From Mesorhizobium_K quangtriensis (lineage in GTDB: Bacteria; Pseudomonadota; Alphaproteobacteria; Rhizobiales; Rhizobiaceae), in contig NZ_JBEBMF010000003.1 in assembly GCF_040081925.1 (NCBI RefSeq), forward strand, positions 62,001-126,000: a stretch of DNA of 64,000 nucleotides, read 5' to 3'. Position numbers and translations under genes: made by a program. Positions within the stretch are counted from its first letter, which is position 1. Every line of letters starts with the position of its first letter. This document shows, piece by piece, positions 45,011 to 53,927 of this stretch. The notes beneath the pieces are model-generated. The model saw only the letters and a list, made by a program, of their open reading frames with translations. It was not told the origin of the DNA and did no database searches.

Positions 45011-46470
45011 CCTGGGTAATCCTGACGGGCAGACAGAGCGACCTCGACCAGGTCGAAACACCGCACAAGATCATCACAAACCGGGACTATCTCGCGCATC
45101 CCGCGCTTTTCCGCGGGCAGCGGCCGAAGGTCATCAACCTGTCGAACAGCTACGGCTACCAGAGCCGGGGGTATTACGCCTCGCTGCTGGCAAGCTCGCG
45201 CGGCCACCGGGTCATCCCGACCGTCGAGACGATCATCGACCTGTCTGAGCCGAAGCTCTACGAGAACGCGCTGCCCGAGCTGGAACTGGCGATGAACAAG
45301 TGCCGCAAGGAACTCGGCGGCACGTTCCCGGCAAAGGCGTCCTTCTTCTTCGGCAACGGGCCGTCGAAAGCCTGGGACCGCTTTGCGAAACTGCTGTTCG
45401 ACTGGTTCCGCGCGCCTTCGCTGGAAGTGTCGATCCGCGACAGCGCGGAATGGGCGTCGATCCGCAAGATCGGGTTCCTGCCGGTGAACAGGCTGGAGCC
45501 GGAAGAGCGGAAGCGGTTCTTGGCGGGGCTCGATGCCTACACCAGTCGCGAGTGGCGCGACAGCAAGGCGCGCACGCCGTCGCGCTATACCTTCGCAACG
45601 CTCGTCGATCCCAACGAAGAACTGGCGCCCTCCGAGATATCGTCGCTGCGCTATTGGTCGAAGATCGCGGAGAAAATGGGCGTCGAGGTCGAGCCGATTA
45701 CACGGAAGGATCTGGCGAAGCTCGCCAATTACGACGCGCTGTTCATCCGCGAGACGACGTCGATCTCCAACCACACCTACCGTTTCGCGCGCCGGGCGCA
45801 GCAGGAAGGTATGCCTGTCATCGATGATCCGCTGTCGATGATCCGCTGCACAAACAAGGTCTATCTCAACGAACTGATGGCCCACAACAAGGTGCCGGTG
45901 CCGCCGACAATCATGATCGCCAGCCCGGCGGATTTCGAGCTTGCTGCCGATACGCTTGGATTTCCCCTAGTCCTGAAGATTCCGGATAGCTCCTTTTCCA
46001 AGGGCGTCAAGAAGGTCGCTTCACCCGACGAGTTGAAGCGGCTGGCGACAACATGGCTGGAGGATTCGGACCTACTGATCGCGCAGAAATACATCCCTAC
46101 CGAGTATGACTGGCGCGTCGGCGTGCTGGGAGGGCAGCCGCTCTTCGCGGTTCACTACCTGATGGCGAAGAAGCACTGGCAGATCGTCAACCACGACCGT
46201 GCCGGGAAGCCGCAGCAGGGTGGCATCAAGACCTTCACTTTGAAGGAGACTCCGCCTCTTGTGGTAGAAACGGCCGTCAGGGCCGCGTGCTGTATCGGTG
46301 ATGGCCTGTATGGCGTAGATCTCAAGGAGACCAAGGATGGGGTCTTCGTCATCGAGGTCAACGACAATCCGAACCTCGATCACGGTTGGGAGGATTCGGG
46401 TGAGAAGGACGAAGTCTGGGTCCGCCTGACGCAGTGGTTTCTTGACCGGCTGGAGCGTCCCGGTCGGTAA
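45007..46470 (+). CDS. RimK-type ATP-grasp ligase with RLAN N-terminal domain
   Basis: A 487-residue ATP-grasp amide ligase. The N-terminal 150 residues (NLSNSYGYQSRGYYASLL, about 44-61) match the RimK-like ATP-grasp N-terminal (RLAN) type. The C-terminal part, about 285-487, is the ATP-grasp fold with VLKIPDSSFSKGV (323-335), YDWRVGVLGGQPLF (367-380) and the metal-binding IEVNDNPNLDHGWED. RimK enzymes add glutamate or other amino acids to carboxyl ends of proteins or peptides. Overlap with the GNAT-C39 gene indicates a two-component modification system. Much longer than E. coli RimK (about 300), so a different target is likely. Confidence 0.9.
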   Translation: MTWVILTGRQSDLDQVETPHKIITNRDYLAHPALFRGQRPKVINLSNSYGYQSRGYYASLLASSRGHRVIPTVETIIDLSEPKLYENALPELELAMNKCRKELGGTFPAKASFFFGNGPSKAWDRFAKLLFDWFRAPSLEVSIRDSAEWASIRKIGFLPVNRLEPEERKRFLAGLDAYTSREWRDSKARTPSRYTFATLVDPNEELAPSEISSLRYWSKIAEKMGVEVEPITRKDLAKLANYDALFIRETTSISNHTYRFARRAQQEGMPVIDDPLSMIRCTNKVYLNELMAHNKVPVPPTIMIASPADFELAADTLGFPLVLKIPDSSFSKGVKKVASPDELKRLATTWLEDSDLLIAQKYIPTEYDWRVGVLGGQPLFAVHYLMAKKHWQIVNHDRAGKPQQGGIKTFTLKETPPLVVETAVRAACCIGDGLYGVDLKETKDGVFVIEVNDNPNLDHGWEDSGEKDEVWVRLTQWFLDRLERPGR

Positions 46471-46687
46471 GCCGCACGATTGCAGGCTATGGCGACATCT
46501 TTCCCGCTCACTGTCAAAAAATATTCAAAATCAGTGTGATAGTAAGCCGGATAAATCGGTCAGCCATGCTGGCATAACCCACGGTAAACGGCCACTTGTC
46601 CGACAATTGGTTTGAAGGGCCTCGAATCGTGGTATCTTGGCGACCAAAAAGGGGCATAGGGTTGGGAACGAACTACGGAAGAGCGGG

Positions 46688-48616
46688 ATGATGCCTTGGC
46701 CGCATTGGCCAGGCACGAAGCAGCGCGGCAAGGCTGAGGCGCCGCAACTGACACCTGTTTCCTCGATGCGGACCTTCTGGGGTCTGATGAGAGCCTACTG
46801 GTTCTCGGAACGGTGGAAGGAGGCGTGGACGCTGACGGCTGTCATCGCGCTTTTTACTGCTGCCGCCAGCAAGACCAGCGTGTGGATGGCCGAGGCATCC
46901 GGCGAACTGGTCAACTCGATCGCCAAGTTCCATGATCCCGAGAATGTCGAGCCGTTCGCTTATCTGCTGACCAGCGCCGGCGTCCTCATCTTCCTCGTCG
47001 TGTTCAAGGATGTTGGCATCATCGGAATGCGGCATCTGTTCTCTACGACGCTGCATCGGAAGTGGCGCGGTTGGCTGAACGGCAGGTTCAACGAGGCCCT
47101 TCTCGACCAGAACCACACGCATTTCCATCTGCAGAACGCCAGTCGCGACAATGACGGTGCACGGGTCGAGCCGCCTGACAACATCGACCAGCGCGTGCAG
47201 GAATCGATCAAGGGCATGACCGGCGGGGCGATTGGCCTCGCCATGGGCATCATCGGCGTCGCCACCTCGCTCTTCTTCGTCGGCCAGAAGCTGATCGAGG
47301 AATCGACAATGGTGGACGGGCTGGAGTTCCTCGGCACCTATGGCGCCGCGGTGCTGGCCTTTGCAGCGGTTGCCATCTATGTGCCGCTCAACACGTGGTT
47401 TGCGCTGAAGATGGGCAGGGTGCTCGAGCGCCTGACCGACGCCATGCAGCGGTTCGAGGGCTCCTATCGCGCCGAACTGACGACATTGCTTCGGCGCAGT
47501 TTCCACATCTCCGCCGCGCGCGGTGAAGATGCGCAGAAGCGCATGCATTCGAGGCTCTACACCGACATCGATCGAACCTGGGCAAAGCTGAACTGGATCA
47601 ATACGGCCTACGCCTCGTTCGAGCGGGTCTACAATTTCCTCGCCGCCCGCGTGGTCGCCTATCTGCCGGGGCTGGTGCCCTACATGAACGACAGGATCAG
47701 CCTCAAGAGCTACGTGACCGGCGCTGAACTGGTGAATTCGCTCATCGTGCAATGCTCGTGGTTCATCGATGTCATGCCGGCGATCGCGACGCTGAAAGCC
47801 AACGCCGCCCGCGTCTCCGGACTTGCCAGCGCGATCGAGGATGTGCAGCAGCCGGCGGACTTCTATCGGCGTACTGGGCGTCACGACTTCCGCTATGGCG
47901 TCCAGAATCCGGTTTTCGGTCTGACCATTCGCAACCTCGCCCTGATGCATCAGGGCGACGACCAGAAGCCCTTCCTGACCATCCGCAACGTGCGCTTCCG
48001 GCGCGGCGACTGGACCTACGTGCAGGGGGAGTCCGGCAGCGGCAAGAGTTCGCTCATCAAGGCGATCAACGGACTGTGGCCACATGGCAGGGGAGACATC
48101 GTGTTCCCTGAGGGGCTGAGGACGTTCTACGCAGCGCAGGACGTGAAGCTGCCGCGTCTGACGCTGAGGGAACTCGTCTGCCTGCCAGACGATGCCGACC
48201 AGTACTCCGAGACGCAGGTCGCCGCCGCGCTGTTCAAGGCCGGACTAGGCGAACTGATCGAATATCTGGACCGCGAATCGCGCGACGATGGCGTCTGGGA
48301 TCAGGTTCTCTCCGGCGGCCAGAAGCAGAAGCTGATCTGCGCACGAATCCTTCTGCAGCAGCCCGGTCTCCTGTTCCTCGACGAGGCGACCGGCGCGCTG
48401 GACCCGGATTCCAAGGTCGCCTTTCATCAGGCCATCAAAGACAACTGTTCCGGCATCACGGTCATCAGCGTTATGCATGATGCCGTTCCGCCACGGTCGG
48501 TTTCCGGTGCGTCTTTCTACGACAATGTCCTGCAGGTCGCGGACGGGGTCGCGACGAAAATGCCGCTTGGCATGCGGCCACCATCCAGGGTCGGCGAGGT
48601 TCTGGGCTCGGCCTGA
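46688..48616 (+). CDS. ABC transporter, fused permease-ATPase (SbmA/BacA/YddA-like)
   Basis: A 642-residue half-transporter. An N-terminal membrane domain of the SbmA/BacA type (about residues 30-400; NIDQRVQESIKG matches the family's DQR motif) is fused to a nucleotide-binding domain with Walker A GESGSGKSS, signature LSGGQKQKL and Walker B LLFLDEATGAL. YddA-like proteins and SbmA/BacA move peptides or very-long-chain fatty-acid compounds across the inner membrane. ATG 46688 has GAGCGGG upstream; a TTG at 46637 would add 17 residues. It follows the RimK gene by 217 bases with its own leader. Confidence 0.9.
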   Translation: MMPWPHWPGTKQRGKAEAPQLTPVSSMRTFWGLMRAYWFSERWKEAWTLTAVIALFTAAASKTSVWMAEASGELVNSIAKFHDPENVEPFAYLLTSAGVLIFLVVFKDVGIIGMRHLFSTTLHRKWRGWLNGRFNEALLDQNHTHFHLQNASRDNDGARVEPPDNIDQRVQESIKGMTGGAIGLAMGIIGVATSLFFVGQKLIEESTMVDGLEFLGTYGAAVLAFAAVAIYVPLNTWFALKMGRVLERLTDAMQRFEGSYRAELTTLLRRSFHISAARGEDAQKRMHSRLYTDIDRTWAKLNWINTAYASFERVYNFLAARVVAYLPGLVPYMNDRISLKSYVTGAELVNSLIVQCSWFIDVMPAIATLKANAARVSGLASAIEDVQQPADFYRRTGRHDFRYGVQNPVFGLTIRNLALMHQGDDQKPFLTIRNVRFRRGDWTYVQGESGSGKSSLIKAINGLWPHGRGDIVFPEGLRTFYAAQDVKLPRLTLRELVCLPDDADQYSETQVAAALFKAGLGELIEYLDRESRDDGVWDQVLSGGQKQKLICARILLQQPGLLFLDEATGALDPDSKVAFHQAIKDNCSGITVISVMHDAVPPRSVSGASFYDNVLQVADGVATKMPLGMRPPSRVGEVLGSA

Positions 48617-48620
48617 GCTT

Positions 48621-49235
48621 TCAGCCGTGGCGCAGCTTCTCGATCGAAGCGAAGCGCTTGAGAAACGACTCCTGTATGCCCTTGGCCGGCTTGCAGGCTA
48701 GATCGAAACAGTCGGGCGAGATACCGCGTGGCCTCCCGAAGAACTGTGTGGCCTCGGTAACGGAAAACCCGGCAAGCATCGTCGCCTCGAAATAGGCAGC
48801 GATCTGGTCTGCGCGCTTGATCTCGCGCTTCAATTTCTCGTCTGACTCCGGAGGCAGACCGAAGCGCAGATGGATGGCCCGCTGGAGTCGATGCTCCACT
48901 GCCTTGTAGCCGCCGCCAACGGCCGACTTGAAGGGCGAGATCATGTCGCCGATGACATATTCCGGCGCATCGTGCAGCAATGCCGTAAGCCGCGCGTCGG
49001 GAAGGGCGCCCGGCTGGATCATCGAGAAGATGTCCTCGACGAGCAAGGAGTGCTGAGCCACGGAGAAGGCATGATCGCCTGATGTCTGGCCATTCCACCG
49101 GGCGACGCGCGCCAGCCCATGTGCGATGTCGGCGATCTCGACGTCGAGGGGCGACGGGTCGAGCAGGTCGAGCCGGCGGCCAGACAGCATACGCTGCCAA
49201 GCTCGCGGCGGAGCGCCCACCCGATCGGCGGACAC
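48621..49235 (-). CDS. HD-domain hydrolase (YfbR-like)
   Basis: A 204-residue HD phosphohydrolase. Metal ligands are visible as His in GDHAFSVAQHS, HD in LLHDAPEYVIGD (about residues 88-99) and a later Asp in RADQIAAYFEA. The relatives are 5'-deoxynucleotidases such as YfbR. The GTG start shares its last base position with the stop of the YgfZ gene (TAGTG), so it is translated by coupling. Confidence 0.88.
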   Translation of the reverse strand: MSADRVGAPPRAWQRMLSGRRLDLLDPSPLDVEIADIAHGLARVARWNGQTSGDHAFSVAQHSLLVEDIFSMIQPGALPDARLTALLHDAPEYVIGDMISPFKSAVGGGYKAVEHRLQRAIHLRFGLPPESDEKLKREIKRADQIAAYFEATMLAGFSVTEATQFFGRPRGISPDCFDLACKPAKGIQESFLKRFASIEKLRHG

Positions 49236-50092
49236 TAGGCCTCCTCGCTGGAAGCTTGCTCGGGATAGGTGAATTTCGCCCAGCCGGGTATGGCGACCGA
49301 TATATCCGAACCGCCCGCCATGATGGCCACGCCCGAGTCCAGCGCGTCCTTGACCCGGTCTATGCGCAGGATCGCCAGTCCCACCGATCCGGCGGTCGAG
49401 CCGAGAGCGCCGACCGGCTTGCCGTTGGCCACGATTTCGGTTCCGGCGGTTGGAAGGTTATCGCTCGAAACGATGAGGACACGCCGTCGCGCGGTGCCGC
49501 GATGCTGCATCCGCGACACCACCTCCTGGCCAACATAGCACCCCTTGCGGAAGCCGACGCCGCCATTCTGGTCGAGCAGGACATCGTGCGGGAAAGCGTC
49601 ACCAAGCGCATAGTCCCGGCCACTCTCGGCGACGCCGTTGGCAATGCGGAAAGATTGCCAAGCCTCGGGATCGTCGGTCGCGGCCCCAGCGCCATATGAT
49701 CGCCATGCCGGCGCGTCGTCCGGAAAGCGGCTGTCGCGAAGCCAGCCTGAATCAGTTTGTGAAGCAGATGAATCATCACCCCACGAAACCGTGACAAGCG
49801 ATTCATCCTGCTTGGAAATTTCGACTTTCGCCCGCAGCTTGTAGAGCGTGAGGCGGCGTACGAAATCGTCAGCGATGTCGGCGCGGCAATCGAGCTTGAT
49901 GCCGTCAGCGCCATTTCGCGAAACGAGGAAATCGAACAGGATCTTGCCCTGCGGCGTCAGCAGCGCCGAGGGTTTTGCCTCGCCCGGTTTCAGCGCGTCG
50001 AGGTCAGCGGTGATGATATTCTGCAGAAAATTCTCCGCATCCGGGCCGGAAACGGAGACGATCGCGCGATCTTCGAGGCGGGTCGACGGCAT
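49235..50092 (-). CDS. ygfZ: Folate-binding protein YgfZ/IBA57
   Basis: A 285-residue GcvT-like protein with the YgfZ signature KGCYVGQEVVSRMQHRG (about residues 195-211), in which the Cys is essential for iron-sulfur cluster assembly or repair with tetrahydrofolate. ATG 50092 gives the usual PSTRLEDRAIVSVSG start with AGGTG eleven bases upstream; an ATG at 50131 is also in frame. It is divergent from dihydroorotase. Confidence 0.92.
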   Translation of the reverse strand: MPSTRLEDRAIVSVSGPDAENFLQNIITADLDALKPGEAKPSALLTPQGKILFDFLVSRNGADGIKLDCRADIADDFVRRLTLYKLRAKVEISKQDESLVTVSWGDDSSASQTDSGWLRDSRFPDDAPAWRSYGAGAATDDPEAWQSFRIANGVAESGRDYALGDAFPHDVLLDQNGGVGFRKGCYVGQEVVSRMQHRGTARRRVLIVSSDNLPTAGTEIVANGKPVGALGSTAGSVGLAILRIDRVKDALDSGVAIMAGGSDISVAIPGWAKFTYPEQASSEEA

Positions 50093-50175
50093 GAAGAGAA
50101 GGGCACCTGATCTTGCAAAGGGAGCGGCCATTACGTAAGCCGCAGCGGGCAAGGCGACAAGAGCGGCGAGACGTT

Positions 50176-51507
50176 ATGACGGCGACCTACGACCTCATCC
50201 TGACAGGCGGCACGGTCGTCAACCATGACGGGCAGGGCGTCCGCGACGTCGGCGTCCGCGACGGGCGCATTGCCGCCATCGGTGATCTGGCGCAGGCTTC
50301 CGCCGGCAAGACGATCGACTGTCGGGGCCTGCATGTCCTTCCCGGCGTCATCGACAGTCAGGTGCATTTCCGCGAGCCGGGACTGGAGCACAAGGAAGAT
50401 CTGGAAACGGGATCTCGCGCCGCGGTGCTGGGCGGCGTGACTGCCGTGTTCGAAATGCCTAACACCAACCCACTGACCTCGACCGAAGCGGCGCTGGCCG
50501 ACAAGGTCGGTCGCGCGACTGGCCGGATGCATTGCGATTTCGCCTTCTGGGTCGGCGGCACGCGCGAAAACGCCAAGGACGTCGGCGAACTCGAACGCCT
50601 GCCGGGAGCGGCAGGCATAAAGGTGTTTATGGGATCCTCGACCGGCGACCTGCTGGTGGAGGACGATGAAGGCGTCGCCTCCATCCTGCGCAACACGCGC
50701 CGCAGGGCGGCCTTCCATTCGGAAGACGAGTTCCGCCTGCGCGAGCGCCTGGGAGAACGGGTGCCGGGCGATCCTTCGTCGCATCCAATATGGCGCGACG
50801 AGATCGCGGCGCTGCAGTGCACCGAACGTCTTGTGCGGATTGCCCGCAGCGCGCGGGCGCGCATCCATGTGCTGCACATCTCGACGGCTGAGGAAATCAC
50901 CTTCCTCGAGGGCCAGAAGGATGTTGCGACCTGCGAGGCGACGCCGCATCACCTGACCATGTCGGCGGACGATTACGCGAAGCTGGGTACGCTGTTGCAG
51001 ATGAACCCCCCAGTGCGCGACCAGCGCCACCGCGAAGGAGTGTGGCACGGCATTTCGCAGGGCGTTGTGGACGTGCTGGGTTCCGATCACGCGCCGCATA
51101 CGCTGGAGGAGAAGCAAAAAACCTATCCGTCTTCGCCGTCCGGCATGACGGGTGTGCAGACGCTGGTGCCGATCATGCTCGACCATGTGAACGCCGGGCG
51201 GCTGACGCTGGAGCGCTTCGTCGACCTGTCCAGCCATGGCCCGAACCGGATCTTTGGCATCGCACGTAAGGGGCGGATCGCGGCCGGTTATGACGCGGAT
51301 TTCACCATCGTCGACATGAAGCGCAGCGAGACCATCACCAATGCGCAGCAGGGCTCCAAGGCCGGTTGGACGCCCTATGACGGCAAGAAGGTGACAGGCT
51401 GGCCGGTCGGCACGATCGCACGCGGCAACCGCATCATGTGGGACGGCGAGATTGTCACGAAAGGGCAGGGCCGGCCGGTCGAATTCTCCGAGGCCTTGCC
51501 CCGCTAG
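50176..51507 (+). CDS. pyrC: Dihydroorotase (class I-like, HxH motif altered)
   Basis: A 443-residue amidohydrolase converting carbamoyl-aspartate to dihydroorotate in pyrimidine synthesis. Metal-site residues are H64 (SQVHFREPG), a Lys in GIKVFMGSST, His in HVLHISTAEE, PHH in TPHHLTM and SDHAPH. The first His of the usual HxH is Gln (Q62), as remembered for other alphaproteobacterial forms. The stop TAG is also the first base run of an intergenic repeat. No neighbouring pyrimidine gene is present; pyrE lies 19 kb away. Confidence 0.93.
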   Translation: MTATYDLILTGGTVVNHDGQGVRDVGVRDGRIAAIGDLAQASAGKTIDCRGLHVLPGVIDSQVHFREPGLEHKEDLETGSRAAVLGGVTAVFEMPNTNPLTSTEAALADKVGRATGRMHCDFAFWVGGTRENAKDVGELERLPGAAGIKVFMGSSTGDLLVEDDEGVASILRNTRRRAAFHSEDEFRLRERLGERVPGDPSSHPIWRDEIAALQCTERLVRIARSARARIHVLHISTAEEITFLEGQKDVATCEATPHHLTMSADDYAKLGTLLQMNPPVRDQRHREGVWHGISQGVVDVLGSDHAPHTLEEKQKTYPSSPSGMTGVQTLVPIMLDHVNAGRLTLERFVDLSSHGPNRIFGIARKGRIAAGYDADFTIVDMKRSETITNAQQGSKAGWTPYDGKKVTGWPVGTIARGNRIMWDGEIVTKGQGRPVEFSEALPR

Positions 51508-51607
51508 AGCAATTCCAGGAAAAGTGCGTAGCGGTTTTCCGTCCGGAATTGCGTAAAACAACAACATAGAGCGTGTCTGAGATTCAACGAAAAGCAGAAC
51601 CGCTCTA
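51505..51607. repeat. Composite rhizobial intergenic repeat
   Basis: Nested inverted repeats between two convergent genes: outer TAGAGC (51505-51510)/GCTCTA (51602-51607), GCAATTCC (51509-51516)/GGAATTGC (51545-51552) and GGAAAA (51518-51523)/TTTTCC (51535-51540). The first half, with GCGGTTTTCCGTCCGGAATT, is remembered as a very common Mesorhizobium-type intergenic element. It supplies the pyrC stop and may terminate both genes. Confidence 0.65.
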
Positions 51608-51611
51608 ACGC

Positions 51612-52385
51612 CTATTCGCCGGCGACGAAGAAAGCCCATTCCCCCTCGGGCGTGATGCCGGCGCGGTAGAAGATGTAGGCGCCGAACTGTTTCATGTCGT
51701 CGAGGTCGCCCGCTGTTACGATCTTGAACAGTTCCACGCGCTGGCGGGCATCGAGCTTGTCGAGCGGAATGCCGAAGAAATAGGGCCAGACGTAGATTTC
51801 GTTCGGCGTACCAGGCTCAAGTTGAACGAAGCCGGCATTCAGAACCTCTTCGAGGATGGCGAGGATTTCCTGCCCTTCCTCGTCGCCGGAATTCCCCTTG
51901 AGGATCTGGACGGGGTCGCCCTCCGAGTCGCCAAAGGAGAGCAGGGTCTTGCTGTCGCCAAGTCCGAGCAGCGGGCGCAGCTTCTCGATGTCGCCGCTTT
52001 TGGCTGCCTCGACGATGCGGTCGTGCATGCGCCGGACGGGCTCAGGTAAACGGTCGAGATTGTAGATGACTTCGGGCAGCGGCCCTTCTTCGTCCACGTC
52101 GGGCCTTGCAATGCCGTTGCGATCAGTCGCCGGTTCCTGAGGAGCCGCCTCAGCCGGTGCCTCGGGAGAGGGCAGGCTGGGCGCAGTGCCATCGGGGACT
52201 ATCGTCCCGGGTGCCGCCTCCGTGCCTTCTGGCGGAGGCAGGTCTTCACGATTGATCTCGCTCAGCGCGGCCGCTGGTGAGGAAAAGAGCGCGACCGGGC
52301 CAGAGAGGCACGACACAGCAAACAGGACAGCTAGACGTCCGCCGAGAGAAGACAATCGTTCCGCTGGTTTCGTCCTGACGTCCAT
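51612..52385 (-). CDS. Conserved exported hypothetical protein
   Basis: A 257-residue protein not assigned to a known function. It has a signal peptide (residues about 15-40, ending SPAAALSE), a Pro/Ala/Glu-rich low-complexity linker (about 48-90), then a compact acidic domain with VWPYFFGIPLDKLDARQRVELFKIV and a C-terminal strand EWAFFVAGE. Such a protein is usual in Hyphomicrobiales. ATG 52385 has GAGGAAA upstream. It probably acts in the periplasm. Confidence 0.8.
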   Translation of the reverse strand: MDVRTKPAERLSSLGGRLAVLFAVSCLSGPVALFSSPAAALSEINREDLPPPEGTEAAPGTIVPDGTAPSLPSPEAPAEAAPQEPATDRNGIARPDVDEEGPLPEVIYNLDRLPEPVRRMHDRIVEAAKSGDIEKLRPLLGLGDSKTLLSFGDSEGDPVQILKGNSGDEEGQEILAILEEVLNAGFVQLEPGTPNEIYVWPYFFGIPLDKLDARQRVELFKIVTAGDLDDMKQFGAYIFYRAGITPEGEWAFFVAGE

Positions 52386-52448
52386 CAAATTTCCTCGACC
52401 ATTCCCGGTCCGGCCTCCTCCGCGGCCGGGAGTTGGCTGTTCAGGATT

Positions 52449-52706
52449 TCAATGCCGCGAATGCTCCGGCACGAACTCTCCGGCGACGATGCGGTCGCGC
52501 ATGCGCTCGATCAGGCCGAGCACCGCGGGTTCTCCACTCGAACGAAGCAACTCGCCAAGTGCCGTGGTGAGGGCAGCCTCGGCGATGATTTCCGGCTCGA
52601 TCCCCGCGGAAAGGCCTTCCGCCCATGCCGCGCTGTGATTCTCGACAGCAGTCAGCCGCTTTTCTTCCCTGACGAGTGCGTCGAGGTCGTTAAAGCCTTG
52701 TGCCAT
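52449..52706 (-). CDS. Small conserved hypothetical protein
   Basis: An 85-residue acidic, helical protein of unknown function without signal or membrane segment. The start MAQGFNDLDALVREEKRL at 52706 follows GGAACAGGAC. Codon use is normal for the genome (high third-position GC), supporting a real gene. It lies between two exported-protein genes on the same strand. Confidence 0.65.
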   Translation of the reverse strand: MAQGFNDLDALVREEKRLTAVENHSAAWAEGLSAGIEPEIIAEAALTTALGELLRSSGEPAVLGLIERMRDRIVAGEFVPEHSRH

Positions 52707-52842
52707 GTCCTGTTCCACCTTCTGCAGGCCACTGTACCGATCGATCGGTCCAACTTGACCTGTCCCTTTAATGTCCCGTTAAGTTTCCTAGCACAGCGAA
52801 ACGGCTATGTACGCACGGCGTGGCCGAAAAGTTAATGCTATC

Positions 52843-53220
52843 TTAATTGCCGTAACGGGAGGCGAGGTCGCGGGCGAGGTTCTCGCCTTCCACGGTATAG
52901 CGTGAAATCGCCTCGGTCGCGGAGGCCGTGCACCTGGCGTAGGTGCCCTCGAAGGAGCGATAGCCCCGGTTGAAGCTGGCGATGAAGCGCGCGCGCCTTT
53001 CCGCATCGGGGTTTTCGGCGGCAAGCAGCCGTTCCATTGTCTGGCGCCACTGGTCGCCCTTGTCACCGCAAAGATTGCGCAGGAAATGCAGGGAGCCCAT
53101 GACCTCGGCAATCCGCAGCAGCCCGGCCTCGTAGGGCGCGTCGATAGCCGCAGCCGGACGCGCAAACGCCAAGGGCGCGATCAGGACCGTGACGGCGAAA
53201 AATCTGGATGCCCGCTGCAT
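52843..53220 (-). CDS. TIGR02301-family exported protein
   Basis: A 125-residue protein with signal peptide (residues 1-24, ending ARPAAAID) and the family core LRIAEVMGSLHFLRNLCGD and SFNRGYRSFEGTYARC; the two Cys may pair in the periplasm. The family is restricted to alphaproteobacteria and has no known function. ATG 53220 gives a normal signal peptide. Confidence 0.85.
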   Translation of the reverse strand: MQRASRFFAVTVLIAPLAFARPAAAIDAPYEAGLLRIAEVMGSLHFLRNLCGDKGDQWRQTMERLLAAENPDAERRARFIASFNRGYRSFEGTYARCTASATEAISRYTVEGENLARDLASRYGN

Positions 53221-53317
53221 GCGGCCCTTGTGGCGAAACAATTTGGCCGCCGCAAGGCGGTTTCTTTTTGCCTTCGGCAGCAGGGCACATCGAATGCCGC
53301 GGCGACGCGCGCGCACC

Positions 53318-53686
53318 TCACATGCTCACATGCGCGCGTAGCAATTCTTCGAGGACCGGCTTCCGGAAAGTGCCGGCCTCGAGATGGCGGTAGATGAAGG
53401 CGATCACGGCATCAGGATCAACATCCAACCGGGCCCGGTTTAGCCCTAGGAAGATGTCGATGCAGGCAAAGGCGACACGCTTCTTGCCGTCCACGAAGCC
53501 ATGGTTCATCGCAAGGCTTTCCCAAAGCGCGGCGGCTTGTTCGATCAGGTCGGCATAATAGCCGGTCTGCGGTCGCAGAAGTGCGGACTCGATCAGGCCG
53601 TGGTCGCGCACCCCTTTCGCGCCGCCAAACAGGCGCAACTGCTCGGCATGGATATAAAGCGCGTCGTCGAGCGTGAGGTATTCCAC
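53318..53686 (-). CDS. doc: Doc-type Fic-domain toxin
   Basis: A 122-residue Fic/Doc protein. The active-site loop is NHGFVDGKKRVA: His62, Asp66, Lys69 and Arg70 fit the Doc motif HxFx(D/N)(A/G)NKR, but the usual Asn before Lys-Arg is Lys68. Doc toxins phosphorylate EF-Tu and stop translation. The GTG start follows the antitoxin TAG with no gap. The altered Asn may weaken activity or mark a subfamily. Confidence 0.88.
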   Translation of the reverse strand: MEYLTLDDALYIHAEQLRLFGGAKGVRDHGLIESALLRPQTGYYADLIEQAAALWESLAMNHGFVDGKKRVAFACIDIFLGLNRARLDVDPDAVIAFIYRHLEAGTFRKPVLEELLRAHVSM

Positions 53687-53923
53687 CTACTTCGCCAGCG
53701 CTTCGTAGATCCTAGCCCAGCGCTTCGCGCTCTCTGCGTGAAGCCTCTCGACTGCGGGGCTGACCCTGCCGCTGGCGGCTTCGGAGAGGCGGCGGAATTC
53801 CTCTGGCGACAGCACGACCGCAACGTCGCGGCCCTGCCTTTGCACGCGTACAGGTCCCGCCTGAGCCATATCGATCAGTTCGCCAAAGCGGTTCTTGGCT
53901 TCGGTAGCAGCAATCGTTTTCAT
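53687..53923 (-). CDS. phd: Phd/YefM-type antitoxin
   Basis: A 78-residue antitoxin: N-terminal DNA-binding part IAATEAKNRFGELIDMA (about residues 4-20) and a C-terminal helical toxin-binding tail from about residue 50. It neutralises the Doc toxin encoded next and represses the operon. A perfect 12-base-arm palindrome lies five bases upstream of its ATG. Confidence 0.9.
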   Translation of the reverse strand: MKTIAATEAKNRFGELIDMAQAGPVRVQRQGRDVAVVLSPEEFRRLSEAASGRVSPAVERLHAESAKRWARIYEALAK

Positions 53924-53927
53924 GAAA

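Noticed and set aside
50131..51639. 502-codon open frame opposite dihydroorotase
   Set aside because: Antisense composition without any motif; the plus-strand enzyme has a full set of catalytic residues.
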